Of a DNA stretch of 64,000 nt, positions 14,704 through 26,932 are shown piece after piece. The position numbers were made by a program, and so were the translations under genes. Origin of the DNA: Antennarius striatus. Lineage: Eukaryota > Chordata > Actinopteri > Lophiiformes > Antennariidae. The stretch lies in assembly GCF_040054535.1 (NCBI RefSeq), contig NC_090784.1, positions 7,282,501-7,346,500 on the forward strand, given 5' to 3'. The notes beneath the pieces are model-generated. The model was not told where the DNA came from. It saw nothing but the letters and a program-made list of their open reading frames with translations, and did not search any database. Every line of letters starts with the position of its first letter. Position 1 is the stretch's first letter.

Positions 14704-17700
14704 ATGTCCAGTCGCCGGAAGACGTCCACTCCCTGTATGATCAGACAAGACCAGACCATGGTGGAGCTGGATGAGGAGATGGAGGAGTCACTGGGCTTGG
14801 AGGTACACTCCTCTGGAAGATTCACGACTTTTCTTTATATAATTGAACCAAATAAAAAGTTTCATCCTTCCTGCAGTAAATTATATGGCTGGATTATTGT
14901 ACAGCCTATTCGTTTTGTTTGTTGTTGTTGTTGTTTTAAAGTTTACAATCCTCATTTGTAGCTTTAAAATAGACGTGTGTTACGCTACAGTAATTTTTCG
15001 TTTTAGTTTAATTCAATACATCTGCTTTACGAATCAGTGAAATGATAATTTCAGAATTTTATTCTCCTTTAATCTGAAAACTACGTTTTCCCTCCATCAG
15101 ACAACAATGGAGAACCATACTGAGGAGGAACCCATGGAAACAGATCTCTTAGCAAAGACGGAAGCTTCTGTGGAATTAGATCCTCCAACAGCTCCGGACA
15201 AACCAGATGATGAACCCCCAGATGGTTCTAAGGGGGAGAGTAAGCAACAGGGGGGCTACGAATGCAAATATTGTCCCTTCTCCACGCAGAACCTCAACAC
15301 TTTCAAAGAACACGTCGACGCCAACCACCCTAACGTCATTCTCAACCCCCTGTACCTGTGTGCCGTCTGCAACTTCAACACCAAGAAGTTCGACACCCTG
15401 ACGGAACACAACGAGAGGTGTCACCCAGGGGAGAGCAACTTTAAATTCAAACGCATCAAAATGAACAATCAGACGATCTTGGAGCAGACGATAGAAGGGA
15501 GCAGCAGCAGCAGCAGTGCTGTGATCTACAACACTTTTTGTGCCACTTCTGGCAAAGCAGACAAAATAGTCAGTTTGCCACAGAGCAAACCCATCTCAGT
15601 GAAGGTTGGAAAACCAAGAACGGTGACATCCGAAAATAAACGGACAGACTCGCTTTTGAGTAAACAGATCCCAGATCTAGCCAAGAAACCAATCACAGCG
15701 CTGAACGTGAACGGTACGGTCATCATCCCTGAGTCAACACTGCTCAAAGCAGATGGCCTTTCTCACATCATGCCTTCCCTACAGCGACCTCTGAACTACA
15801 CCCAGGTGAGACCGGCTGAGGAGAATATGACTGTTATTTCATTTCTTGTAAAGAGTTAAGTGTAAAAATTTAGACTTCAAGCTACATCCAGCCAATTAGC
15901 TCACCTTTGCATGAAGTTTTATTTAATCATGTGGTGAACTGCTATTTAACAAAGATACAGTAGTTATTTCTCTCTACTTCAACCTTTAATCCAACGGTCT
16001 CCTGACTAGGGACTAATAGTTAGTATTTTCCGCACTATAAAGTGCACTGGATTATAAGGCGCACTGGATTATAAAGCGCACTGGAATAGGTGGTGCACTT
16101 TCAATGAATGGCCTATTTTTAAAACTTTTCTCATATATATAAGGCACGCTGGATTATAAGGTGCACTGTCGGTTTTTGAGAAAATTAAATGCTTTTAGGT
16201 GCTGTAACCTACAGTCATCAGAGTTGTTCTCTTTTTTTGTCAGGACCCAAAAACAAATGCCAAAAGTTTCTTTAGAAGTAAAATTTTGGCATAGATAATG
16301 AAGATTGTAAGCATATGTACTGAGGAAGCAGTTCTCCCGCTGAATAGATCTTGTGTGTTTTTTGAGTTGTGTAATTGGATTATTCTTTTTCACTGAAGAT
16401 AAACACAACTCCATGATGTGTAGATTTTTTGTATTTCCATCAATGAGTAAAGAAAGTTGCCAAAATTTCTAAATTATCCATTACAATATTGATTATATTT
16501 AGTATTGACTTTCTGTCACCCCATAATAAGAGTATATTGGAATATTTGCCCACTTTTCTTTGGCACAACCTCATCTGATGGTTTGTGAGCATGAACTGCT
16601 CTTTTCAGGTTTAAATTAACTAGACTGCTCCAGAACTTCTGTTCCTCCTCAGTCATACAGTAAAAGAAAAGTTTCAACACATCAGTCAAAAGAATATTTT
16701 CCCAAAATCTCTGATGGTCATCAAGGTGTGTAGCAAAATTCAGACAGGCTGTAATGTTTCTCCGGGTTATCATGGCATTCACCCTGCTACTCCACCCTGG
16801 ATGTAATGTTTGAATGATTATCTGACATGAGATGTACATGGAAGTGGAAGAAAAGGGGAGCAAATCTGTTACTGTGTGAAGTTAGGAACTGACGGCTGTC
16901 GATAAAGTGATACTTTTTCTGTCTTTAATGTCTGCTCACTGAGTTCGTAACTGTTATTTCAGGTTCCAAAGATCGCAGTGCCCCTCAACACAACCAAATA
17001 CAATCCTTCGCTTGACGACAACCTGACCCTCATCACCTCCTTCAACAAGTTCCCCTACCCGACACAGGCTGAGCTCTCCTGGCTCACGGCGGCTTCAAAG
17101 CACCCAGAGGAGCAAATCAAAGTCTGGTTCACCACACAAAGACTCAAACAGGGCATCAGCTGGTCCCCTGAGGAGGTAACAGCTATTGTCCTAAAAGCAT
17201 TTAAGACACTCTTTCAATTATATTAAATGTGGTTTTGTGTATTTTACCAGCTTTTTATCAAAATCAGAAGCTCAGATGACACTGAAATCAGTAGTATAAT
17301 TAATATTGAATATTACCTTTCCCTTTTTTTCCTGTCTGTAGTCAAAATATTTAATGTTGAGCCTTTTTATCTGGTGTAGGATGAATGATGACGGTGTGAA
17401 GATGAGTGTTTTGTAATTGTGTAACCAGACTGTCATGTCAGTCTGGTCACATGTGCAGAAAAGATTCGTGAGGATTTCTTCAATGGGCAAATATAAAAAC
17501 AGTTTTCCTTCTATGACAGGTGGAAGAAGCCAGGAAGAAAATGTTCAACGGCACCATCTCATCTGTGCCTCAGACCTTTGCTGTGGTGGCTCCTCATATC
17601 AACTCCCAGCCCACCACCAACCTGTCCACCAGCGTTACAGCCTCCAAACCCGCCCCCCCAGCAGCCTCTGTCCTGCAGTCGCTCCCCTGCCAGCTCCTGG

Positions 17701-20700
17701 CTCAGACCAGTCTGGTTCTTACCCCGGTGGCTAACGGCTCAACCATCACATGTGCACCTCTGGCGTTCACCATGGCTAACCAGGTACAGAAAATTTGTGC
17801 AGAAAGTTAAACATGAGACCCGTGTATCAGGCTGTGGGCTTCAGCATTGGCAAGAGCACAATTTTGGACTTGTGACAAGATGCTTGAGTCCCGTTGCCCT
17901 CTGTGTATAAATTGACAGAGACTCCATACACAAGATGAGAAGTTGACCATCAAAAAAAAAACAAAATTCCCAAAACAAAATCAATGAATGTCAATCATGC
18001 TTAATATGACTTGGTTGACATGATTTGAAGCTGTTCTTCCACCATGTTTTCCACAGGTAGCCCAGTCCCTCAAACGACCCCTGGCCTCCAATGTGATTGC
18101 CTCTGAGAATAAACGACCTTCCATCATTCAGACCATCTCGGCGCCCACGGCCACATCCAAAGTGATATCAAACAAAATGCTAAGTTTTACAGTCGATCCC
18201 AGTAAAACTGCTGAGCAGCTGTCTGTGCTGAGGTCCAGCTACTCTCAGTGTCCTTTCCCCGAGGAAGATGAGGTAAGAATAAGTGAGTGAAAGGATGTTT
18301 TTGTGAGCGGAATTTTTTTTTTCTGGCTTCACTGGTTACTCACTAATAAACCCTGATGTTGATTGACATTGTTGATGTTGATTAATGTTGTTGATGTTGA
18401 TTAATGTTGTTGATGTTGATTGATGATGCCTCTGTTCATGTGACAGATCTACAGGCTGATTGAGACGACGGGGCTGTCCAGAGGAGAGATAAAGAAGTGG
18501 TTCAGTGAACAGAGACTTCTCAATGTCAAAGGCACGTGAAGTGATCCTCATTACACATATAAAATGATAAACCATTTTTCTGTGGAGTATTTTCCGCACT
18601 ATAAGGCGCACCTAAAAGCCTTCAATTTTCTCAAAAACCGACAGTGCACCTTATAATCCAGTGTGCCTTATATATGAAAAAGTTTTAAAATAGGCCATTC
18701 ATTGAAGGTGTGCCTTATAACCCAGTGCGCCTTATAGTTCAGAAAATACTGTACTCTTTGTGCTGGTTTTTTTCCTTGTGTGAATTACCTCTGTATCTCC
18801 TGGGTAGGTGTTTCTACTCCTCCAGTGATGGTGAAAGCTGAGGTGACACCGCTACCCAAAGATGGTCCTGTAAAGAAAGCGGTGCCCAGCCAGTTTCCCC
18901 TGCTGGAGAGGGTGAAGGGGAAATCATCAGAGCAGCTAAAGGCGCTGGAGGAGAGTTTCCAAAGAAGTAGCACGCCATCGGAGGCAGATATCGGTAAAGA
19001 CCACCTCATGCGGTTCAGCCGCTCTTCTCAGTTACATCATAAATATGGCGAGAAGAGACTCCAAGTGTTTGTTTTTTTCTAAAATTGCAAAAGGTTGAAG
19101 ACACTTTCAGATTCTTTACTTACATCACAGTGCAAACACCACACTGTGAAAATACTCCACTCTATTGTTATAAAAGTTTGAATTACTCTCAGTATATTAT
19201 TATTGAAGTAAAAATACTCATTGTGCTAAAGTACTCCTTGTTGTTGTTTTACTACCATATCTGATGGTTTTAATAGTTTCATGATGCATCTTAAAGGAGT
19301 AAGAATTTTTCTCACTCCAGCACTACTTTATTCTTAAGATTTTAATTTACATGGTAGGATAAAAATATGTAAAATCATGGTTTAAATAAGTGATATCTAA
19401 AGCTGCCAAACAAATGTTGTGGAGACTGTACAGTATTCAGCGTTGAGATGCAGCTGAGTTGAGCAGACGTTATGAATTGGAAATGCATCCAGTTACATTC
19501 TGCCCTTTTATTGACTGAGGATGAAGAAGTGAAAGAGCAAGAGGCCAGCCCGTGTCCAGGAGGACGAGGCACATTTAAACACTTTATTCATCGGTTCTGG
19601 GTTTTAAATTGTAAAAAAAAAATATTTTGTGAGCCGAGGCAAATAATACATTTCACCACATTGCAGTAAAATAGTTGTGGTGAGTCAGGATGTCTGTGGT
19701 TTGAGCGACAGAAAAACATTCCCTGAAATCCTTTTCAGCCACAGAATTATTCACTACAACCACACATTAATGAGCTTGTGTTTCCAAACCAATGAATTGT
19801 AATTCATTATTTGTTGGTGGTCATCACCTGATTCCTACATTCAAATGCTTAGTGTGAAAATATCGTATTACCATACAGAAGCACCACCTGCCCACCTGTA
19901 GCTTGGTCACAGTTGAGGCACAAAAGTGGTCTATCTAAATCTATTTTTAGGATGCGTTTATGTTTGCAAGGCTTCAGAGGAAAAAAATATGACCACCATT
20001 CAAAGGCTTTTTTTTTTTTTTTTAAAAAGAGGGTGAGAATCAGGTGGTTGGATTTACATTAGATGCTAAAATTACCTAAAGAAGCCCAGTAGTGTTTTCT
20101 TCTATTTATAAGAGTTCCCAGCATGTGACTTGATTCTCTGTCAAACTGGCGGCCCGTCTCTAGTGGGTGCCTGCACGACAGGAATAGAAAAAATGCTTTT
20201 TAATGAGCCCAGTTTAAATCCTCCTGAGAAGAGTTTGAATTCTCCACTCGACGGTAACACGACTCACGTGATCCACTGATCTGTGTTCTGATCTAGACCA
20301 GCTGGCCCAAGAGACCAAGCTGTCCAAGACGGAGGTGGACTGCTGGTTTTCAGAACGCAGGGGCCTGCGGGACAACATGGAGAAGGCTTTACTCACAATG
20401 GCTTCAAAGAACACGGAGGAGAAGGGAGACAGGCTGGGAGCGCTGACGAACGGGGCGTCGCATCGGGAGCAAGACAGGAAACCTCTCCGCACCCCCCCTC
20501 ACCCACCTGTCCTCTCCTCTTCCTCTTTGTCTTTGTCCCCTCCCGTACTCGCAGTCTCGTCCCCTCATCCGCCGACCCTCTCCTCTTCAGCGTCACCTCC
20601 CATCCTCACATCGTCTTCCTCCTCCTCTTCTCCCCATCCTCCCATTCTGTCTGCCTCCTCCAGCCCAGCCCCCATCACCAGCCGCTCCCTCGGTCTGCTC

Positions 20701-22811
20701 AGAGAGGTGAGAAGCACCCATGAAAACACGTGAAATACATTCATCTTGAGAGTCTATTACGCTGGCACTCAAGGAAAAACTCTGACATTCCATGATGAGA
20801 TTTGCTGATATTTTAATATTAGATGTGATTTTATAAAGCAGGAGCCGACAAGGTTAGACCTGACAAAGGAAATTGGCGTAAATTAGAAAACTGTAGTCTG
20901 TCATTGGATTACAGAGCCTGTGAAGATGCAAAATACCCACATGAGATCTGTCTTGTTCTGTTCCATATTGCACAGGTATGAACTGTCAGCTAATGGTGAC
21001 CAGTAAATTTCAGTTTGTTGGGCTGAGTTTTAAATCTGCCCCAAGTTTCATTTAAACGTAACTTTCATCTGCGTTATTAGACATGAGCATCTGCAACTCT
21101 CTCCTCTCCCGTGGAGGGAGGCTGCTAGACATACATTAGCGAGAAATAGCAGAACAAACTATGTGAAAGTAGAAAAAGCAAATGAGCTTCTCAATGCGCT
21201 GGCGACGCGTCAGGGGTGTACCCTGCCTCTCATCTGTAGCCAGCTGGTATAGGCTTCATCAACTCCCGTAACCTACAGCATTTTCCACACTATAAGGCGT
21301 GTCTTTGATTTTTACAAAAACCGACAGTGCGTTTTATAATCCAGTGGACCTTTTGTATGAAACTTTTTAGAATAGGTCGTTTGATGAAGGTGTGTACTTG
21401 CAAAAAACGTCTGAAGACGAGACAATTTATCTCGTCTGCAAGACAATGAATGGATGTTTTTTAAGGACAGTCATAACCACAACCAACATGCTCTCTATGA
21501 CGAAGTCACCTGCTGATATTTGGAAGGAGTCAAATTTACCAACTTTAATTATCATATTACCAATACTAGAGTAAATAATTGGATCTTTTTTAAATAAAAG
21601 TATTAATACCTCATCACAAAAATGTTACTAATTGAAAATGGAAAAATCAAAGGTACTCATCCAGAAAAGCTAGCCTTGTGTTACCATTATTTTAGATTAG
21701 CGCAATGACAAGTTTTTAGTTTAGAAGGATCAGAAGTTATTTATTATATTTATCACTCTCTTTAGCTGCTAACTGTAATTAACATATTCAACACACAAAC
21801 TGTTTTCTGAATTGATAGCTGTTCACTGTGTACATCAGTTGATTTTGTGTAAGGATGAGGTTTTTGTGGTGTAAATGTCACTGATGGACAATAATCTGTC
21901 GCCACAGATGTTCTGTCGGACTCAGTGGCCGTCTCCAGAGGAGTACAGCCAGCTAGAGGTCCAAACAAACTTGGGACGCACCGACATCGTCCGCTGGTTC
22001 AAGGACCACCGCTCAGCATTGAAAAACGGTGAAACTCTGGATTGGATGGAAGGCTTCCAAACACAAAACCTTGTAGAGCAACCAAAAGCAGGCCAGGAAC
22101 AGAACGGCCAGTCCTGTGAGAAAAAACAGAGTGTTTCCTCAGAAGGCAAGGCTGTGAGCGGTGAGTGTTGGAGAACACGCAGGAGCTGTTTATTATAACT
22201 TTATTGATTTCAAGGTTTTTTATTAATCCTGAATGGGAAAGTCTTTGGGAACCGGTCACCCTACGGTTCCCAATCCAAGTCTACTGCTACACAATAGAGA
22301 AAAGCGCAGCTGATGGGGATTGAACCCAAGCATGTTGTCTGTTTATGTTCGTTTTTACCTGTCTGTCTTTAGTGGGGGAGACCGGTGAGAACACAGCGGC
22401 AGCGACGGAGCCCTCCAAGCTGCTCGACCAGGACAAAGTCCAGTGGCTGAATGACAGAATAAGTGTGACGGACCTGAGCCGAGGCCGACCGGACCAGACC
22501 AGCTCCAGTGCTGCCGACAAAGGGAGGTATGTTCAGGGGAAACGGCTCTTAAATGTTTGTTTGTTACATGAAACCTGTTTTCATCTTGTATGGCTCAACC
22601 ATAGAAACAGTCAATTTGCAAATAAAAATCTTTTTGGTTTTTTGTTCCTGGTTCCCAGAGGAAGTGTGTGTTTAAGCCTAATTTCTCTTCCAGGTGGGTG
22701 AAGGTGACTGTAGCGGTGGGTGACGAGGGCGAGGAGGCGGTGGATAGACCGAATCTGGCAACAGATACTGATGTCCTGAGCTTGGAGCAGCCTGGGAGGG
22801 TCACAGGTTGA
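14704..22811 (+). CDS. zhx2: Zinc fingers and homeoboxes protein 2 (zhx2), 11 coding exons
   Basis: Nuclear homeodomain transcriptional repressor of the ZHX family. Coding exons: 14704-14802, 15101-15805, 16963-17175, 17520-17783, 18057-18272, 18447-18531, 18808-18993, 20297-20706, 21908-22160, 22373-22526, 22694-22811; phases close throughout, giving about 900 aa (human ZHX2 837). The start gives [11 protein letters not shown], the family N-terminus. Two C2H2 fingers begin at [14 protein letters not shown] (Cys 88/91) and [13 protein letters not shown]. Homeodomain 1 lies in exon 3 ([17 protein letters not shown]), homeodomain 2 spans exons 5-6 (IKKWFSEQR), homeodomain 3 spans exons 7-8 ([12 protein letters not shown]) and homeodomain 4 is mainly in exon 9 ([20 protein letters not shown]). 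The end of exon 8 is Ser/Pro-rich low complexity. ZHX2 rather than ZHX1 or ZHX3 is supported by [28 protein letters not shown] and [12 protein letters not shown]. The mammalian gene has a single coding exon, so ten coding introns are unusual. Exon 6 appears to use a GC donor. The exact C-terminus is uncertain. Confidence 0.93.
16022..16203. mobile_element. MITE copy 1 (TATTTTCCGCACTATAA family), in zhx2 intron 2
   Basis: It starts AGTATTTTCCGCACTATAA and contains repeated CTGGATTATAAGGCGCACT blocks, the core AATGGCCTATTTT and the other-end motif GGTTTTTGAGAAAATTAAA. The same words occur in four other places in this window, one of them (18586-18751) with clear terminal inverted repeats. There is no coding capacity. 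Confidence 0.75.
16516..16880 (-). mobile_element. Decayed Tc1-like transposase fragment in zhx2 intron 2
   Basis: An open stretch on the - strand of about 115 codons reads like the middle of a Tc1/mariner transposase: [32 protein letters not shown] corresponds to the family pattern of Leu-x-Phe-Ala ... Asp-x-x-x-Trp-x-x-Val-Leu-x-Thr-Asp-Glu. The expected catalytic Asp-Glu after Thr has become Asp-Val, and flanking parts of the protein are absent. This is an old inactive remnant, in antisense orientation to zhx2. Confidence 0.65.
18349..18428 (+). repeat. Imperfect tandem GATGTTGATTAATGTTGTT repeat next to the zhx2 exon 6 acceptor
   Basis: Three to four imperfect copies of a unit near 19-21 bp built from GATGTTGATT and AATGTTGTT lie directly upstream of the splice acceptor that ends at 18446. 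The tract occupies the position where branch point and polypyrimidine signals of this intron must lie. Confidence 0.7.
18586..18753. mobile_element. MITE copy 2, full length, in zhx2 intron 6
   Basis: The left end AGTATTTTCCGCACTATAA and the right end, read in reverse complement AGTATTTTCTGAACTATAA, form terminal inverted repeats matching at about 23 of 25 positions, and the right end is followed by TA. Total length is about 166 bp. The inside carries CTCAAAAACCGACAGTGCAC and ATAGGCCATTCATTGAAGG, shared with the other copies in inverted orientation. It is non-coding and lies inside the probable GC-AG intron. Confidence 0.85.
21276..21405. mobile_element. MITE copy 3, diverged, in zhx2 intron 8
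   Basis: It begins TA-CAGCATTTTCCACACTATAA and keeps AAAAACCGACAGTGCGTTTT, ATAATCCAGTGGACC and GAATAGGTCGTTTGATGAAG, all diverged forms of words in the other copies. The right terminal repeat is not recognisable, so this copy is truncated or decayed. Confidence 0.65.
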
Positions 22812-25800
22812 CGGTACGTTCACGTATCCTAATGAAAGTAATCTTTTTGAAGAACTGAGGAACTCATCAAACACAAATATTACATTAGATGAACAAAATA
22901 CTGAACATAGATCTGAATTTTCAGTGTCGTATCCACCAGACTGAGGATAAAAATGGACAAAATGAGTTTCCTTCCAGCCTTAGAGACAGGATGCGGTGCT
23001 GGGACTTCATCCTGGTTAGCGTGTCTCCAGGGAGCCATCCTTTGAAAGTTGTTCAGATAGTCCAGTTTTGAGAGGATCCAGACCTTGTTGGAGATGTTCC
23101 ACATATCCTCTAGCCTGGAAACACTTGAGGGAAGGGGAATGTTTGAAAAACCGTGCTCAGCTCAACCCCCACTACGACCCAACCCTGGATGAGAGGAGAA
23201 AGGATTGATAGATGGAAAGAAATGAATCCTCAGAATAAGAAAATAAAGCAGGATGGCCTTTTTAATCTTCACTGCTAATGATTTATTAAATTATTGCCAG
23301 TTTGTCTGGAGCAACATGTAGCATCTTGATTTTAAGCTTGTTAGCTACTTGATGGGTTTGTCTGTTTTTGTTTGAGTCTGTGGCTGAAACAACATTGATG
23401 GAAGTGAACCAAAAACATTATAGGGTGTAAATTTAAAAAAAACCTGTACGCTAAAATGCACCAGAGGTCAGGGATAATTCCTGGTGAGTTCAAACCGTTG
23501 TTAATATAAAGTGTTTGTTAGAACATCCTTAGTCTGTAATGAAGGTGTTGCTGCATTTATATCACACAAAGGTTCAGTGTAATTCAACAGGAGGATGTAG
23601 CTGCTGCTGCTGTGTTGCATGCTGGGATACTTTTCATCGCTCCATGAGCCTGAAAGAGAATAATCAGTGGTAGAGGATGGATGGATGGATAGATGGATGG
23701 AGGTTGGAGATTTTGACAGTTACTGTGCATCTTGCATAAATACATGAATAAATTATGATGTGTTCCTTCAGGATGCCACAGCTGTGGCCTTCATCTACCC
23801 AGGAAATTATTGGGGTGTAATTACCTCTGATTGGTCCTTCAGCAAGATGGAAGGATGATACTTGGACCGCTCCATCATTAGCATCCAAAATGCACACACA
23901 CAAATATTCAGTGCTGCAAATAGAATTTATAGATCTTTTACAATAATTTTCTCTGTTAGGAGGTTAAAATTGTTGATCCCTCTGGATTTTTACACAAACA
24001 TTTTTGAAATGTTTGTTGATTTCAGGTTACACTGAGCAAGGGCTTAATTAAAATACTTGACATACTGAACATGCATTTGAGAAAATAGGAAAACACTTAA
24101 TTACGATGCGTACAAAGCAATTGTTTTGTAAAACAAGGCATGAAATGAGAGCATATTGCTCCTGCTGGACCCTTCATTTACTCTCATATCAATCAGGCCA
24201 GTATTTCTGTCTGGAATCTGACAAACAGACTCAACTGGTAATGTCAGATCAGAGAGGATAACGACAGTCGTTCATTTCTGATTCTGTCTGATACCGTTGC
24301 AGGTCAAGTAAATCAACAGTCGGGTGATGATTCAAACCAACGTGACGCAGCAGCAGTGACGGAACTTCCTGTGATGTCATCGCAGGAAGCCGGAGGTCTG
24401 GAGGATTGCCGTTACAGCACTAATATGTGGCTCAGATGCTGACATTAAGAGGAGTGCCAAAGCTGGACTTGATGCATTGTTCTTACTCCTTCCTGTTTTA
24501 TTTTTTACAAAAATGCACCCTTGTAAATATTTTGTTTCTGTATTATGAAAACATTTGTACAGTTTAACGTTTGGAAAAAAAAATCAACAAAACCTGGATT
24601 TTTTTTTTTTTGTTGCTGTTTTAAGATCCAAGTGTATAATAGTCTGTTGTTTGCTGAGAATCAGTCCTATTTTTTTCTAACATCATTCTTGCAGTTTACT
24701 CGATATGAGTAGTATTTTGATGGCACTTGCATATATATATATCCCTGTGGTAGTTATAGTTTACATGCTCGGCCACTTCATCTCAAACTGTTAGGCAGTG
24801 GAAAGTTTTTCCTTTTTCTCCTGCAGTGCCAGCTTGACTCACCCTCATGGATTTACACTGGTGAAAGTGAAAATCAATCAGCAGTGCTGTGGGGCACTTG
24901 GGACTGAAGCTGCAGCTTCACTGCCTGAGAGGCTTGAGAAAGAACACCAACTCACCATGAAAAACGCATTTGGGCGAATGAATGAATGAATGAACGCACT
25001 GTACACCACAACTTCAAGCACCTTTTCTAATCAGCCGGTTTCCTGCATCAGTGCTCGAAGCGTCTTTTACCAGGCTCGAACAGCACAGAATGTTCTTTTC
25101 TTGACGTAGAAATGAATAATCACACAGAGAAGATCGCACCATGCTGCCTTTTCAGCTCTTATCTGACATTCGCTGTCTGCCTCAGAACTGGGTACAGTAC
25201 AGACTGTTAATGATGACTTCAGCATTTCGTGTTTGTTTGAAAAACTTGAAATAATTCTTGACCCAACTTGCCAAGAACGTTTTAGTGAAAGTGTTTGACG
25301 CATGACACAATAAGTGATGCTTCTTTATTTGAGCCATGTCAAATCTTTTTTTTCTCAGTTGTGATCTGTGAACACATCTCTAGTCGAGGCGTTCTGTCCT
25401 CAAGAGGTTCCAAAGCGAATTATTTTCTAGACTGCTTGTTCGGTAGCGCCTGAAGCAAGTCTGAGAGACAATGAATCTGTGATGTTAAATGCAGCAAACA
25501 TTTGGAAAACTTGTGAACTGCTTGCATGTGCTTCAACAATTTTAATTAGTACATTTGTTTTGTTAAAGATATCTGATTTATGGGTCGAATACCAAGAGCA
25601 AACAGGCGGTTAAGTTGAACCATCATTTTTTAAGCTGGTTTGAACAGCAGGTGTATGGCTAAATATGTGTTGCTGCTACTAACGCGTTAGTTTCCTGTTC
25701 AGACAAGTATCTCAGATACTTCTTTTGGTTGGCTAGAGAGAAAAAAACGCTTGCAGTTTCATTTTCTTTTCAGCCTGCTGTAACTCAATAAATACACAAC

Positions 25801-26310
25801 CAAATGTAAAACCCATTTAGTCTCCCTGTGTTGTGTGGCAGAAAGTTGGAACAAGGGAACATTGCTTAAACCCTGAGGACTAAACATTTAGAGGCTAGGA
25901 TAAGAACACCTGATATTTTGTGCAGCAAAAGTAAATTATCACTTGGATTCATATTGGTTTGTATTCACAACACCATCTATGTAAAGCTAAGCAGTATATT
26001 AATTAACAAAGAGAACTGAAATAAATCTGGCCACAATTCATTGTGCTTTTGATGAACTGCCAATAAACTGGAGACTAATGTTATTCATTTGACATAAGTT
26101 GTATATGAAGTCCAAATAAGGCAAAAAAAAACAGTAACCATGTTAACTTCAACTTTTTTTCAAGCAGATGTAAAACATGCTGTGGTTCAGAATTCTAGAG
26201 AATGAGCTGCAGCGTCTCTTTGTTGGCTGCGCTAAAACCTAAAACCTGCTTGTTGCATTAAGGAATCTGACAGTACAGTAATTACACACTCTTGACTCGG
26301 TCTTCTTTTC
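22812..26310 (+). other. zhx2 3' untranslated / downstream region with a possible extra exon
   Basis: No independent gene was found here. A strong donor GTACGT lies at 22814, only a few bases after the zhx2 stop, and an acceptor (tract ending GTTGCAG) lies at 24302. Sequence from 24303 would then be 3' UTR, or coding if the weaker donor at 22807 is used. Possible polyadenylation signals AATAAA occur at 25787 and about 26311. A short GGAT/GATG repeat lies at about 23679-23702 and a GAAT repeat at about 24974-24993. The convergent derl1 3' end lies just to the right. Confidence 0.45.
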
Positions 26311-26656
26311 AATAAACAACTTTTGTATTTACAAAAAAAAGAGCAAAGTCCCATCTTCATCACATTCTGGTTAAGATCAGATCGCGAGAGCCATAAAAAA
26401 TGTTTACATCCATGTGAATTCAGACCAGGAAACGGTGCAATCTATATAAGTTGGGTTTGAAGAAGGCCGGCTGAGACTACGCTCCCTCGACATAATATGA
26501 AATCTGATAGCATGGCAACTCAGAGGAAAAGGACACGACCACAACAAAGTTAACAGTGTGCTGGTGTGCAGTCCGATGGAGTGGAGGTAGATGGGGGGTG
26601 GGTTGGGTGAACAGAAAGGGATAGAAAGGAAAAAGAATAAACATAAAAAAAATGTG

Positions 26657-26662
26657 TTTATT
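26657..26662 (-). terminator. derl1: Candidate derl1 polyadenylation signal (AATAAA)
   Basis: On the - strand the hexamer AATAAA occurs about 270 bases downstream of the derl1 stop codon, giving a 3' UTR of ordinary length. It is one candidate; others may exist further left. Confidence 0.4.
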
Positions 26663-26932
26663 AAAGTTATCTTCCTGCACCACGTGACTCGTCCTCCCGC
26701 AGCAGTAATAGAGCTGGTTCTGTGGGGTCTGCTGTGATGCTGTGTGCTGCCTCTAATTCCTTCTTGCTGGATCCTTGAAAACTAAACGTAAATATGGAAA
26801 CTTTCAGACACGGGTTTCCCTCAGCGAGGAAGGAAGTGAGAGAGCCAACACTTTGATCTGAAACATCAACTGCACAACTGTCTGTTACTGGGTGCGTAGG
26901 GGCATAAGGATCGAGGCATCTACTGCTGCCCT

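Noticed and set aside
22312..22335. tRNA or SINE B-box-like GGGTTCAATCCCC on the - strand
   Set aside because: No A box, acceptor stem or cloverleaf could be found around it; at most a decayed SINE scrap.
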